This document shows, in pieces, positions 50,477 to 59,434 of a DNA stretch of 64,000 bases (positions within the stretch are counted from its first letter, which is position 1; every line of letters begins with the position of its first letter). The notes under the pieces were generated by a model, which saw only the letters and a program-made list of their open reading frames with translations, had not been told where the DNA came from and did no database searches. The DNA lies in contig NZ_JAUFPK010000005.1 in NCBI RefSeq assembly GCF_030409225.1, positions 234,900 through 298,899 of the forward strand. The letters are read 5' to 3'. The position numbers were made by a program, and so were the translations under genes. The stretch is from Aquisalimonas lutea (GTDB lineage Bacteria; Pseudomonadota; Gammaproteobacteria; Nitrococcales; Aquisalimonadaceae).

Positions 50477-51167
50477 CGAGTGCGACCTGTTCCCTGTTTC
50501 CCTGGTCCGCTGGCCGCGGTCGTACCGCATCATCCCCGCTCGCTTCCCGCCGATCGCCCTGTTCGAGCGCATCGCCGGTGATCCCGCCGATCTCGACGCA
50601 TTGAACGAACTCGAGGGGCTGACATCGAATCGCTTACGTGAAGAGGCAGGTGAAATCCACCTGATCAAGCGGGAGGATCGGCGTTACGGTCCGGGGTGGT
50701 CACCGATCATGGCCGCGCTGTGTTATCCGCGGCCCAGCCGGTTCACCGATGGCAGCTACGGCGTGTACTACTGCGCCGACAACGAGCGCACGGCCGTCGC
50801 CGAGACGCGGTATCACCGCGAGCGCTTCCTGGCCGAATCCAATGAGCCACCCATGGCGGTCGAGATGCGCGTCTATATCGCGGAACTGGACACCGACTTG
50901 CTCGACCTGCGAGAAGATACCAACCTGGCTGCCCCGTACCTGGACCCCGACAGCTACGCTAACAGTCAACAGCTCGGCGCCGTTGCCCGCATGCAGGATC
51001 ATTACGGGCTGGTTTACCCCAGCGTCAGGGACTACGAAGGCGGCGAGTGCGCCGCCGTGTTCCGACCTCCGGCGCTTGGGCCGACGCGCCAGGGGAAACA
51101 CTTCGAATACCGTTGGGATGGTCAGCGGATTACGGCAGTCGTCGAACTCCGGGAGACGAGCTACTAG
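50463..51167 (+). CDS. RES-domain toxin (NAD+-depleting type), 234 aa
   Basis: The RES domain is seen from residue 10: VRWPRSYRIIPARFPPIALFERI, then RYGPGWSPIMAALCYPRPSRFTDGSYGVYYCADNERTAVAETRYHRERFL (R, Y and E active-site set), DYEGGECAAVFRPPAL. RES toxins consume NAD+ in complex with an Xre antitoxin. At 234 residues it is a little longer than minimal RES toxins. GTG start at 50463 overlapping the antitoxin stop. Confidence 0.92.
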   Translation: MPVADECDLFPVSLVRWPRSYRIIPARFPPIALFERIAGDPADLDALNELEGLTSNRLREEAGEIHLIKREDRRYGPGWSPIMAALCYPRPSRFTDGSYGVYYCADNERTAVAETRYHRERFLAESNEPPMAVEMRVYIAELDTDLLDLREDTNLAAPYLDPDSYANSQQLGAVARMQDHYGLVYPSVRDYEGGECAAVFRPPALGPTRQGKHFEYRWDGQRITAVVELRETSY

Positions 51168-51383
51168 CCAAGCCGCACCGATGGCAACGACGCACGAAGT
51201 GAAGAGCAACAGGCGCGGAGCCTCAGTTGGTACTTGCAAGCGCTAACCGTAAACGCTTTCCGCAGAGGGGGCGGCCGATGTTATGTGCGGTGGATTCGCA
51301 TTGGATCAACCATCCGCAATCCCCGTCGGGTACTGCGCGGGTCCATCTCTCTGCTCGACGCATCGCATCAGGGTGAGTAATGT

Positions 51384-51394
51384 GACATAATGTC
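51384..51394. promoter_or_regulatory. 11-bp inverted repeat before abiEi
   Basis: GACAT-A-ATGTC (51384-51394) lies 32 bases before the preferred abiEi ATG. AbiEi antitoxins are known to repress their own promoter by binding inverted repeats. Its overlap with the upstream ATG at 51390 argues for the downstream start. The rest of 51168-51383 shows nothing. Confidence 0.45.
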
Positions 51395-51425
51395 CGCACT
51401 TTTCAGTATTAGTAGACGTTTTGTC

Positions 51426-52061
51426 ATGCCTGCAAAAATCGGTTCCGAGAAGACGTCGCAACGTGATCGGGCGCTTACTCTCCTCGCGTCACAGGGCATG
51501 GCCCGACTGAGCGAGTTTCGCAATGCTGGGGTTGCTCAGGAGACAGTGGCCCGCCTCGCCCGCGAGGGTACGATCCTACGACTCGCCCGGGGTCTGTACC
51601 AACTCCCGGACAACGAACTCGACATCAACCACAGCCTTGCGGAGATAGCCAAACTCGTCCCCCGAGGTGTCATTTGCCTCCTCTCCGCGACCCAGTTCCA
51701 TCAGCTCACGGTCCATACGTCATCAACCGTCTGGGTCGCAATCGAGCGCACTGCGCGTAAGCCTGCGATCAAGCATCCTCCGCTGCGGATTGTACGCTTC
51801 AGTGGCGCGGCCTACTCGATGGGAGTCGAAGAACACCTGATCGAGGGGGTTCCGGTGAGGATTTACAGCCCAGCCAAAACCGCAGTCGATTGCTTCCGTT
51901 ACCGCAACAAGGTCGGCCTGGATGTTGCGCTCGAGGCGCTCAGGGAGGGTCTCCGGCAGAGGCGCTTCACGACCGATGAACTCTATCGCCACGCGACTGC
52001 GACAAGAACCTGGAAGGTCATGGAGCCGTACATGGAGGCGTTGCTTACAGATGGCACGTGA
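51426..52061 (+). CDS. abiEi: AbiEi-type antitoxin/transcriptional repressor, 211 aa
   Basis: A wHTH N-terminal domain (QRDRALTLLASQGMARLSEFRNAGVAQETVARLAREGTILRLARGLYQL) and the AbiEi C-terminal domain (DINHSLAEIAKLVPRGVICLLSATQFHQLTVHTSSTVWVAIERTARKPAIKHPPLRIVRFSGAAYSMGVEEHLIEGVPVRIYSPAKTAVDCFRYRNKVGLDVALEALREGL). It is the antitoxin of a type IV toxin-antitoxin/abortive-infection pair. The start at 51426 is chosen over 51390, which lies inside the inverted repeat. Confidence 0.93.
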   Translation: MPAKIGSEKTSQRDRALTLLASQGMARLSEFRNAGVAQETVARLAREGTILRLARGLYQLPDNELDINHSLAEIAKLVPRGVICLLSATQFHQLTVHTSSTVWVAIERTARKPAIKHPPLRIVRFSGAAYSMGVEEHLIEGVPVRIYSPAKTAVDCFRYRNKVGLDVALEALREGLRQRRFTTDELYRHATATRTWKVMEPYMEALLTDGT

Positions 52062-52968
52062 CGTTCAGAATGTTGGTGCATCAGTTCGTGCGCGGCTGCT
52101 CAACCTGGCCAAGGAACGAGGCGTTGATTTTCAGCTCCTGGCCATTCGCTATGGCCTGGAGCGACTACTGTACCGGCTGAGTGTTTCTCCTCACCGAAAC
52201 CGATTCGTTCTCAAAGGCGCCATGCTGTTCCCTGTTTGGCTCGACGATATCCTGCGGCCAACCCGCGACGTGGATTTCCTCGGATACGGGGACGATGACG
52301 TCGCCGCGATGGAGGCAGTCTTCCGTGACATATGCACCATGGAGGTCCCCGACGACGGTGTCTCATTTGACTCAGACCAAGTGAGCGCCAGCCGGATCAA
52401 GGAGGACACGGAATACGGGGGCATCCGATTGCAAACCGAAGCGCTGCTCGACAGCATGAAACTGCCTATCAGGGTGGACATCGGCTTTGGAGATGCCGTT
52501 ACCCCAAGAGTTGAGTCAGCCGAGTACCCGGCCCTTCTTGATGCCCCGGCACCGATACTCGGCAGCTACCCACGCGAAACGGTCGTGGCCGAGAAATTCC
52601 AGGCCACAGTAGCCCTCGGTGCGGCCAACAGTCGAATGAAGGACTTCTACGATCTCTGGATGCTCTCGCAGCGCTTTGACTTCGACGGGGCGCTGCTCAC
52701 CAAAGCCGTTGAAGCTACATTCTCACGACGACGAACTGCGTTACCTTCGGAAACCCCTGTGGGTCTCAGCGACGATCTTGCAAAATCGACTGCGAAGCAG
52801 AACCAGTGGCATGCCTTTCTGAACCGCGAGCCCCTCGCCGACGCTCCCGGACAACTTATCACGGTTACGACCGGACTGCGGGAGTTCCTGCTGCCAATTG
52901 TCGTAGGCCTACAGCGCGGGCAACCAGTGGGATCATGGGCCGCTGGAGGCCCTTGGCGGCGCAGGTAG
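52051..52968 (+). CDS. abiEii: AbiEii-type nucleotidyltransferase toxin, 305 aa
   Basis: The NTase motif FVLKGAMLFPVWLDDILRPTRDVDFLGYGDDD has the GxS/G-like turn and DxD pair; the third acid is in IRVDIGFGDAVTP. Then PRETVVAEKFQATVALGAANSRMKDFYDLWML is the conserved AbiEii lysine/YD region. The toxin modifies NTP/tRNA targets in studied members; the target here is unknown. The ATG at 52051 overlaps the end of abiEi by 11 bases. Confidence 0.93.
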   Translation: MARDVQNVGASVRARLLNLAKERGVDFQLLAIRYGLERLLYRLSVSPHRNRFVLKGAMLFPVWLDDILRPTRDVDFLGYGDDDVAAMEAVFRDICTMEVPDDGVSFDSDQVSASRIKEDTEYGGIRLQTEALLDSMKLPIRVDIGFGDAVTPRVESAEYPALLDAPAPILGSYPRETVVAEKFQATVALGAANSRMKDFYDLWMLSQRFDFDGALLTKAVEATFSRRRTALPSETPVGLSDDLAKSTAKQNQWHAFLNREPLADAPGQLITVTTGLREFLLPIVVGLQRGQPVGSWAAGGPWRRR

Positions 52969-52995
52969 AACGCCTGCCCCAGTGGGGCTGTCCAT

Positions 52996-53553
52996 TCAAT
53001 ACCCTTCCCTGTTTAGCGACGTATTTAAGGTTACCCTGCTCACGCCCAGATACCGCGCTACTTCCGTCTTCGTCATGGTCGGATCCGCCAGCATCGCCGC
53101 GGCACGTCGGACATCCGCCCGAGACAGCGCTGGTTTCCGTCCACCCTTCCGCCCACGGGCCCGCGCGGCCTTCAGGCCGGCAACGGTGCGCTCGCGAATC
53201 AAATTTCGCTCGAACTCTGCAAGCGCCCCGAAAATATGGAACACCAACCTTCCGGTACTGCTCGTGGTGTCGATGGCTTCCGTGATCGAACGGAACCCCA
53301 CGCCTCGCTCCTCCAAGTCGCTGATGATCGTTACCAAGTCCTTCAGCGAACGTGCAAGGCGGTCCAGCTTCCAGACCACAAGGGTGTCTCCCTTGCGAAG
53401 CGAACGAAGGCAAGCATTGAGTTCCGGACGCTCCCGCTGCGTTCCGGTGATCTTCTCCTGGAAGACCTGGTCGCACCCAGCCTCGGAGAGCGCATCAAGC
53501 TGCAGCTGAGGATCTTGATCGTGGGTGCTGACGCGCGCGTATCCAATGATCAT
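52996..53553 (-). CDS. Serine recombinase (resolvase/invertase family), 185 aa
   Basis: It opens MIIGYARVSTHDQDPQLQLDAL with the nucleophile serine in RVS; KLDRLARSLKDLVTII, then GVGFRSITEAIDTTSSTGRLVFHIFGALAEFERNLIRERTVAGLKAARARGRKGGRKP, and a C-terminal HTH (AAMLADPTMTKTEVARYLGVSRVTLNTSL). Full length for Tn3-type resolvases or Hin/Gin invertases. No transposase is nearby; it overlaps the WGR gene by four bases. Confidence 0.93.
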   Translation of the reverse strand: MIIGYARVSTHDQDPQLQLDALSEAGCDQVFQEKITGTQRERPELNACLRSLRKGDTLVVWKLDRLARSLKDLVTIISDLEERGVGFRSITEAIDTTSSTGRLVFHIFGALAEFERNLIRERTVAGLKAARARGRKGGRKPALSRADVRRAAAMLADPTMTKTEVARYLGVSRVTLNTSLNREGY

Positions 53554-53807
53554 CGCGACACCCCCGCTTCCCGGTACCCCTTTCGCATCTTCCGTCGGAC
53601 CACGTCGAGAAACGCTTCGTAAGCAGAAGCCATACTGTCGAACGGCTCCACCCGATACGACCCTCCTCCATGACCGATACGTCCCCACTCCCGCACAAGA
53701 GCAACGGGCGCGAAGAGGTCGGGACGGAGATATACGCGGTAGTACCGCCACCGCCCGGCGTCGGGGTCGATCGTGACCAAGTGCACGTGCGCGGAGCCGA
53801 TATCCAT
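53550..53807 (-). CDS. WGR-domain protein, 85 aa
   Basis: A stand-alone WGR domain: HVHLVTIDPDAGRWRYYRVYLRPDLFAPVALVREWGRIGHGGGSYRVEPFDSMASAYEAFLDVVRRKMRKGY, with the W-G-R triplet near residue 41. WGR domains bind nucleic acids. The stop overlaps the ATG of the serine recombinase, suggesting translational coupling. WGR genes are frequent on plasmids and ICEs, sometimes with recombinases. The 53808-54107 space downstream holds only a weak 64-codon frame (53931-54125, TTG start) that I cannot support. Confidence 0.85.
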   Translation of the reverse strand: MDIGSAHVHLVTIDPDAGRWRYYRVYLRPDLFAPVALVREWGRIGHGGGSYRVEPFDSMASAYEAFLDVVRRKMRKGYREAGVSR

Positions 53808-54107
53808 GGCACCGTGTATAGCACGCCGGACGTTTGCTGAGCGTAGAAAACTTTACGGCTTTCTTTGCAGTTTTTGCTTGACGAAGCGGCGTGCAGCGTG
53901 GGCACCGGCTAGTGATAAGAAAACGCTGGTTTGTCCCATAGGGCGAGGGTCGACCCCAAGCTGACGGTCGTTCAATACCCCTTGGCGTCCGCTATCAGGA
54001 TGGTGCTCACCAAATACGAGGCTCAGGAGAGCGATTACATCGACGCCGGACTATACCGCCGGCTCGGTGGCCACATGAAACCGGCCGCGGGAGAGGCGTT
54101 GGCAGCG

Positions 54108-54887
54108 CTAACCGGCCCCCTCTGACGTGTGCGCGGGAGGGGACATGTGCAGACGCAACTCCAGCTCCTGCCAGAGAGCGCGCCAGGCGCGGGCTGCCCG
54201 ACTGCGGGGGGCGAAAGCGTTGACAGGTGCACGGTGTTCACCCATGCGCTCGTTGTCCACCGCCGCCGGAACCCAGGATTGCAGGACGTTCACCATGGAT
54301 TCGGGCGGTTGCGCCAGCCATTGGCGGTGCATCGCTCGTCGCCGGTCGACAAGAGAGAAATACGGATACAACGAGCGCCTGTAGATCCCCAGGCGGTCGA
54401 GCTCGCGAACGACCTCGTCGTACGCCCGCAAGGAGAGATGGGACGGGATGACCGGCGTCAGCAACGTGTCGGCGGTGCGGAAAACCGCCTCGGCCAAACG
54501 GGAAAGACCCGGTGGGCAGTCAACGAAAACCGCATCATAGCGACCCGCGACCGGTTTCAGCAGACGCCGGAGGATCTTCACGCGCTGCCCGCCGGCGCGG
54601 TCCAGCCGGACATCGAGATTGCGCAACGTATGGTGGGCGGCCGCGCAGTCGAGATTCGGCCAGGCCGTCGCCGAAACGGATCCCGATAGCGCCTGATGGG
54701 TGTTCACAAGCCGTTTGCCGTGCGGGCCATCGGGCTCACAACCGAGATACCAGGTCGCCGCGCCCTGCGGGTCAAGATCCCAGCAAAGCACCCGGTAACC
54801 CGCCTGTGCTGCCTCGTAGGCGAGGTTGACGGCACCGGTCGTCTTACCAACTCCGCCCTTGAGATGACAAAGAGCGATCACGCGCAT
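54108..54887 (-). CDS. ParA/MinD-family ATPase, 259 aa
   Basis: Walker A deviant motif [24 protein letters not shown] at the N-terminus, CWDLDPQGAATWYLG (A') and VFVDCPPGLSRLAEAVFR (Walker B). The protein begins directly at the Walker A region without an HTH, so it is a small type Ib-like ParA. Plausible roles: partition of the element or of a protein cargo. No ParB gene is adjacent; the CHAD gene lies upstream and ends about 11 bases before this start. The start is the ATG at 54887 (a TTG at 54902 is possible). Confidence 0.87.
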   Translation of the reverse strand: MRVIALCHLKGGVGKTTGAVNLAYEAAQAGYRVLCWDLDPQGAATWYLGCEPDGPHGKRLVNTHQALSGSVSATAWPNLDCAAAHHTLRNLDVRLDRAGGQRVKILRRLLKPVAGRYDAVFVDCPPGLSRLAEAVFRTADTLLTPVIPSHLSLRAYDEVVRELDRLGIYRRSLYPYFSLVDRRRAMHRQWLAQPPESMVNVLQSWVPAAVDNERMGEHRAPVNAFAPRSRAARAWRALWQELELRLHMSPPAHTSEGAG

Positions 54888-54898
54888 CGGATTCCGCC

Positions 54899-55810
54899 TC
54901 AATACTGTTGCTGGCAGTCATCCCGCCAGAGATCCCACCAGCCTGCGAGACGCCGTTGGTAAGCCTCCGCCGACTCGCTGTAGAGACGCCGGCCCAGGCG
55001 AAAGGCCTCGGCGCGAAGCTCTTCCTGGCGTTGCCCCATGCGCATCAGCGGGACCGTCAAGCGGTCATCGCCACCATAGCGCTCCGGCTCCGCGAGCAGA
55101 GCCGACCTGAGAACCATGAGATCGTGGTCATCGCCGAGACAATCGGACAGCGCCTTTAGCTCCCGCTGCCAGGCAGTCATGATTCCCGGCCAGACACCGC
55201 GGAGCAGGCACGTGTGATACCAGTAGTCCTTCACACGCTTGCGCCATTCGTGCAGCACTTCGATGCTCGGGCCCCGCTGCGCATCGCGCAGGCGCGCCGC
55301 GCCGCGCCGATAGCAGCGCGCCGCTCCCGCCGCCAAGTCGGGAAACCCCACGATCTCCGGCCACTCCGCTGTGCGTGCACGGGCCAGGGAAAGCGCCTCC
55401 CGTGCCGACTCCAGGGAAGCCCCGATATCACCGGTCCCGGCGAGCAACGCGTCGCGGCGCGCAACCAGCCCCTGCCGAATGCCGTCACCATCCGTCGCCA
55501 GACACTCGCCGAACCGCTCCCGAAGCGCGTCCCATGCCTCGACCACGGCCTGGGCATCCCGGCTCGATGCCAGCCCCCGTGCGACGTCCCGGAACGCCTC
55601 GTTCTCGCCGCGATAGCGCGCACCGAGCGGCCGCCGTGCGAGCCGCAGCACGGCACGAATCTCCTTGCAACGCTTGCGGGCTTCGTGGATTCCCTTGTGC
55701 TGCTTGTCCCCCGTGCGGTCGAGCTGCTTCATCGCATCGTCAATACGCTCGCGCACGATCCGGCGCACTCCGGCATCGGGGTCCTCGTCCGCCTCGAACT
55801 GATATGCCAC
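54899..55810 (-). CDS. CHAD-domain protein, 303 aa
   Basis: A CHAD domain fills most of the protein: VRRIVRERIDDAMKQLDRTGDKQHKGIHEARKRCKEIRAVLRLARRPLG, then FRDVARGLASSRDAQAVVEAWDAL, HEWRKRVKDYWYHTCLLRGVWP and LSDCLGDDHDLMVLRSALL. The conserved His and basic residues bind polyphosphate in family members. A GTG at 55810 with AGGAAAG upstream is preferred; an ORF to 55927 (TTG) adds 39 unconserved residues. Stand-alone CHAD (no CYTH triphosphatase). Next to ParA, which is unusual. Confidence 0.85.
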   Translation of the reverse strand: MAYQFEADEDPDAGVRRIVRERIDDAMKQLDRTGDKQHKGIHEARKRCKEIRAVLRLARRPLGARYRGENEAFRDVARGLASSRDAQAVVEAWDALRERFGECLATDGDGIRQGLVARRDALLAGTGDIGASLESAREALSLARARTAEWPEIVGFPDLAAGAARCYRRGAARLRDAQRGPSIEVLHEWRKRVKDYWYHTCLLRGVWPGIMTAWQRELKALSDCLGDDHDLMVLRSALLAEPERYGGDDRLTVPLMRMGQRQEELRAEAFRLGRRLYSESAEAYQRRLAGWWDLWRDDCQQQY

Positions 55811-55908
55811 AGGCTTTCCTGCTGAACGTCGCTTCAACTCCGCGTTGTTGAGCCTCGGTGTACCGGGCGCCACCAAAGGCGAAACCGATCGGAGGGTAAC
55901 ACCTGTGT

Positions 55909-55920
55909 CATTTCGAAATG
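55909..55920. promoter_or_regulatory. 12-bp palindrome upstream of the CHAD gene
   Basis: CATTTCGAAATG is a perfect palindrome about 100 bases before the CHAD start. The rest of the 55811-56151 space shows a large hairpin near 56090-56141 (ATGCCGGGAATG against CATTCCCGGCGT) that probably terminates aioA transcription, and no gene. Confidence 0.35.
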
Positions 55921-56151
55921 TTATCAAGTGTCAAGTAATCGCCATGTGCAACATAGAGGTACAGGAGGGGGTGCGAACTGTCCGCTTCATTGCAGACTGC
56001 CTGACCTGATGCACCTGAATGGCTCGGGTATTCCGGGCTGCTCGCGGCCTCTGACCACCGCAACGCAGAGTGTGCTGTAGCACCACTGGGATGCCGGGAA
56101 TGGACGGCCGCGTTAGCGCAGCCAGGCCTCATTCCCGGCGTATCGAACGGT

Positions 56152-58626
56152 CTAGGTGTAGCGTCGGCTCCGGAACGATACGGAGCGCTGGTATTCCTCC
56201 ATGGAGCCAATCCGCCGTATGTCCGCCCAGGCTCCCTTGTAGTAGGGCACTACGTTCTCGTCGACGGCTTCGGTGGTCACCTCGCCGACCATGCCGTTGA
56301 AGTAGCCGAACATCATGAACAACTGCCCCGTCTTGATCTCGGGGGTGCGGTAAGCCATGGCCATTGTCGAGCCGTAATCGTTGAAAAGCTCCACCACGTC
56401 ACCGTTGGCGATGCCGTATGCCTCGGCGTCCTCGGGGTTGATCTCCAGCGGAGCCATGGGGAATCGCCCAGTGCGGTAGTCGATGTGCTGGTCGTGATAG
56501 GCCGACTGCCAGATATGGTTAGTGCGACCGTTGTTCACCCATAGCGGATACTTCTCTTTCTGCTTGGCGACCGGGGAGAGAAACCCGTTCCACGGGGCCG
56601 GCTGAAAGCGCGCCCGCCCGTCATCGGTGTCGAAGTTGTGGTCGGAGTACAGCCGGGGCGTGCCCACGAGCTCACCGTCCCTGTACTCCTGCACGGGAAG
56701 CTGAACACCGTTGTTGCCCGCCTCGCGGAGCCGCTGGTAGGTAACAAGGCGCCCCGTCTCACCACCCTGACTGTCGATCTCCTTCTCGTGCGCCATGCGG
56801 AAGCCGTCGTTGAAGGCGTCCTCCTGGCTTTCCCAGTCAAAGCCGGCGAAGCGCTCCGCCATTTCCTCGTTGCCGGCCTCCTGGTAGCGCCGGCGTAGGG
56901 CATTGGCGAGGCGCGCCGCGATCAACGAGTCCGCTTCGGCTTCTCCCGGGGGATCCATGAATCGCTCGGACAGACGGATGCGGCGCTCGCCGTTCATCGC
57001 CGTGAGCTCGATCTCGCCGGGATGGGCGGCCGGAAGCATCAAGTGGCCCGCCCGGGCGAATGCGGTCGGGTAGAGATCCACCGCGGCGATGAACAGACCT
57101 CCGTCACGCTGCGTCGCTTCATGAACGGCGTCCGCCATGCTATCCACGGAACCGCCCCGCGCCTTGGCCATGGCTTGCTGCACGATGCCGGCCCGTCGGT
57201 GGATGGCCTCTTTGTATTGTTCTGCGTTGCAGGTGGTCTGGAAGGCGTTGCAGCCCCACACGGTGAGAATCTGGCCGTTGCCCTTGATGATCTCCTGGTC
57301 GATGTACGGTGCAGGCCGCGGTCCCGGGTACGGGGGCCGGGTATACCCCTCCTGGTGCCCGCCCATGCGGGAGATGCCGGTGCCTTCCCGTCCCACGTTG
57401 CCGGTGGCCAGAACGATATCCACCAGGGACGCCTGGATGCGGTAGTTGTCGTTGCCCCAGATGATCCCCTTCTCGTAGTGATGCAGGGTGCGCGGGGAAT
57501 GGCCGGAGTCCTTCGGCTTGTACGACCATTCGGCGGCGCGCCGGATGGCCTCTACGGAGACGCCCGTGATCTGGCTGGCTTCCTCCAGGCTCATGCGGTT
57601 GGCCTCGCGGGCTTCCTCAAAGCCGCTGGTGTGATCGGCGATGAAGCTCTCGTTATGCCAGCCCTGATCGATCACGTAGGTGAAGATGGCATTGAACAGC
57701 GCCGTATCGGTGCCGGGATTGATCTGGAGATGCAGCACGTTGTCCGCGTCGCCGATCTGGTCGCAGACGGCAACGGACGGTGTCCGCCGCGGGTCGACGA
57801 AGATGACCCGGCCCCGGCCGACGGTTTCGTCCGCGAAGCGCTCCTGCTTCTTCGACCGGGTTTGTCCGCGGAGATTGGGCACCCAGTGCGCCAGGAAGTA
57901 GTTCGTCTGGTTTTCGTAGGGGTTGTTGCCGATGGACCAGATGACATCGGCCAGCTCGGCGTCCTCATAGGCGCTATTGAGCTCGTACATGCCCATGTCC
58001 CGGCTGGCATGGCATTCGGAGTTGTAGGCGGGCCGGTTGTGGATGCGCGCCATCTTGGTGCCGATCGCCTGGAACATCAGCTTGCCGGTGCCCCAGGTGA
58101 ACTCGAAGCCCCCGCCCGCACCACCGTGGTCGGAGCAGTTGAACATCACGCCGTCCGGTCCCTCGCTGTCCAGCACGCGCTGGGTGATGGCGGCATAGAG
58201 ATCGGCGGCGTGCTCCCGGGTGGTGTCGACCCAGTCATCACCGGTGTTCAGGCGTGGATAGCGCAGGCGATGGGAAGCGACGGGCGTATCCCCGTACAGG
58301 ACATTCGCGAGCTGACCGCCCCGTGTCGACGAAAGCCCATCGTTCACGACGCAGTCGTCGTCCGGAAGGATCATGACCCGGTAGTCCTGGCCGTCACGGT
58401 CGCGGATGCGCGTCGTCATGGCCGAGGTCATGGTCAACTGCATCGGCGGGACCTGTCTGCGGAAATCAACGCCCAGGGCGTTGTCGCCCGGTGCGCGACC
58501 GCCCTCGCGGTTCGCGGGCCATTTGTAGACATGGTAGCCGCAGCCGACAATACAAAAGTGGCAGACCAGATTGGTTTTTTCCGCGTCCGCCGGCGGCAGG
58601 GCGATGCGGTCGGTGCCGTGACTCAT
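56152..58626 (-). CDS. aioA: Arsenite oxidase large (molybdopterin) subunit AioA
   Basis: 824 residues from the ATG at 58626, the usual AioA length. The 3Fe-4S motif [16 protein letters not shown] has Cys22, Cys25 and Cys29 (C-x2-C-x3-C). MGD-binding and Aio-specific stretches: [103 protein letters not shown]. Oxidises arsenite to arsenate in the periplasm with the Rieske subunit AioB, which carries the Tat signal. A longer upstream frame overlaps aioB out of frame and is rejected. It starts 14 bases after aioB. Confidence 0.96.
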   Translation of the reverse strand: MSHGTDRIALPPADAEKTNLVCHFCIVGCGYHVYKWPANREGGRAPGDNALGVDFRRQVPPMQLTMTSAMTTRIRDRDGQDYRVMILPDDDCVVNDGLSSTRGGQLANVLYGDTPVASHRLRYPRLNTGDDWVDTTREHAADLYAAITQRVLDSEGPDGVMFNCSDHGGAGGGFEFTWGTGKLMFQAIGTKMARIHNRPAYNSECHASRDMGMYELNSAYEDAELADVIWSIGNNPYENQTNYFLAHWVPNLRGQTRSKKQERFADETVGRGRVIFVDPRRTPSVAVCDQIGDADNVLHLQINPGTDTALFNAIFTYVIDQGWHNESFIADHTSGFEEAREANRMSLEEASQITGVSVEAIRRAAEWSYKPKDSGHSPRTLHHYEKGIIWGNDNYRIQASLVDIVLATGNVGREGTGISRMGGHQEGYTRPPYPGPRPAPYIDQEIIKGNGQILTVWGCNAFQTTCNAEQYKEAIHRRAGIVQQAMAKARGGSVDSMADAVHEATQRDGGLFIAAVDLYPTAFARAGHLMLPAAHPGEIELTAMNGERRIRLSERFMDPPGEAEADSLIAARLANALRRRYQEAGNEEMAERFAGFDWESQEDAFNDGFRMAHEKEIDSQGGETGRLVTYQRLREAGNNGVQLPVQEYRDGELVGTPRLYSDHNFDTDDGRARFQPAPWNGFLSPVAKQKEKYPLWVNNGRTNHIWQSAYHDQHIDYRTGRFPMAPLEINPEDAEAYGIANGDVVELFNDYGSTMAMAYRTPEIKTGQLFMMFGYFNGMVGEVTTEAVDENVVPYYKGAWADIRRIGSMEEYQRSVSFRSRRYT

Positions 58627-58640
58627 GATGATTCTCCTCC

Positions 58641-59156
58641 TCAGAGCACGTTGGCCTGGCGACCCGCGATGAGGCCCAGGACGCTCACGGCGGTGAGCGT
58701 GTCGGTGCTTTCGTTGTATTCGAGCTCGATGCGTGGCAGGTCGACCGTCGCCTGGCCGGAGACCTGCTGTCCGAGCCGGTGTGGATCGAAGATGCTGAAG
58801 TGGCAAGGGCACTTGAACACGCCGGCCTGGCGGTCGTAGCTCACCGGGCAGCCCATGTGGGTACACAGCACGCTGTAGGCGACGATATCGCCGTCCGGAC
58901 CGGCGCCGCCGGGAACCGGCTCGCCGGTTTTGATCACCGCGCAGGGGGACGAACCGTCCGGGTAGGTGAAGGAGACCGCCTCACCCGTGGTCAGGTCGCC
59001 TGCACGGCCGATCTCCTCTCGGGGATAGTCCAGGGTGGCGCGGCCGGCGGCCTCGCCGTCGGGCTGCGCCACCGCGGTACCGGCCCACCCAACGACCGAG
59101 GCCGAGCCCGCGGCGCTGCCGCTGAGCTTGAGAAAATTACGTCGACTGAGTTTCAT
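58641..59156 (-). CDS. aioB: Arsenite oxidase small (Rieske) subunit AioB
   Basis: 171 residues. A Tat signal ([28 protein letters not shown]) exports the folded heterodimer. The Rieske 2Fe-2S ligands are Cys98/His100 in [13 protein letters not shown] and Cys116/His119 in [11 protein letters not shown]; Cys103 and Cys118 can form the stabilising disulfide. It passes electrons from AioA to cytochrome c or azurin. First gene of the aioBA operon; ribosome site GGGAGGAGGAGCG. Confidence 0.96.
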   Translation of the reverse strand: MKLSRRNFLKLSGSAAGSASVVGWAGTAVAQPDGEAAGRATLDYPREEIGRAGDLTTGEAVSFTYPDGSSPCAVIKTGEPVPGGAGPDGDIVAYSVLCTHMGCPVSYDRQAGVFKCPCHFSIFDPHRLGQQVSGQATVDLPRIELEYNESTDTLTAVSVLGLIAGRQANVL

Positions 59157-59215
59157 CGCTCCTCCTCCCGATGGTTGTTCTCTGCAGGCGATCAAACAAT
59201 GTCCGTGTCCCGTGC

Positions 59216-59231
59216 TGCAGGGATCGGACCA
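59216..59231 (-). promoter_or_regulatory. Candidate sigma-54 promoter of aioBA
   Basis: On the minus strand TGGTCCGATCCCTGCA gives GG-N10-GC (-24 GG at 59230-59229, -12 GC at 59218-59217) and three differences from TGGCACG-N4-TTGCA. It lies about 60 bases before the aioB ATG and downstream of the two palindromes, the right geometry for an AioR-activated promoter. Confidence 0.7.
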
Positions 59232-59281
59232 GAAGTACGAGTGAATAAAATCAGAGAGTTGAAGGGCGCCTGTCGTGCGTG

Positions 59282-59331
59282 GGTTACGGTGCGGTAACCA
59301 ATGCCTCTATTGGGTGTTACGGCGCCGTAAC
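59282..59331. promoter_or_regulatory. Paired GTTAC inverted repeats: candidate AioR upstream activator sites
   Basis: GGTTAC-N6-GTAACC (59282-59299) and the perfect palindrome GTTACGGCGCCGTAAC (59316-59331) share the half-site GTTACGG or GTTAC; their centres are 33 bases apart, three helical turns. They sit about 65-110 bases upstream of the -12 element of the aioB promoter. They resemble published AioR-type sites in form, but binding is not shown. Confidence 0.7.
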
Positions 59332-59434
59332 GCATGCGGGCGAAGTCCGGCAGCGCCTGGTGATCGCGCCCCTACCGATGGTTCGAAATCCTCGTCTATA
59401 GTGGGTTTCAGTGGAGATATGAGGCGGGGATTTC

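Noticed and set aside
53931-54125. A 64-codon frame between the WGR and ParA genes (LTKYEAQESDYIDAGLYRRLGG)
   Set aside because: TTG start, no family recognised, and no ribosome site seen; possibly a gene remnant but not supportable.
49881-56160. Second copy of the tRNA-Thr 3' end (attR)
   Set aside because: No stretch of comparable length to the tRNA 3' end was found by eye; shorter chance matches were ignored.
57022-58839. A 605-codon plus-strand frame opposite aioA
   Set aside because: The minus strand encodes full-length AioA with cofactor motifs; the reverse frame is an antisense artefact of high GC.
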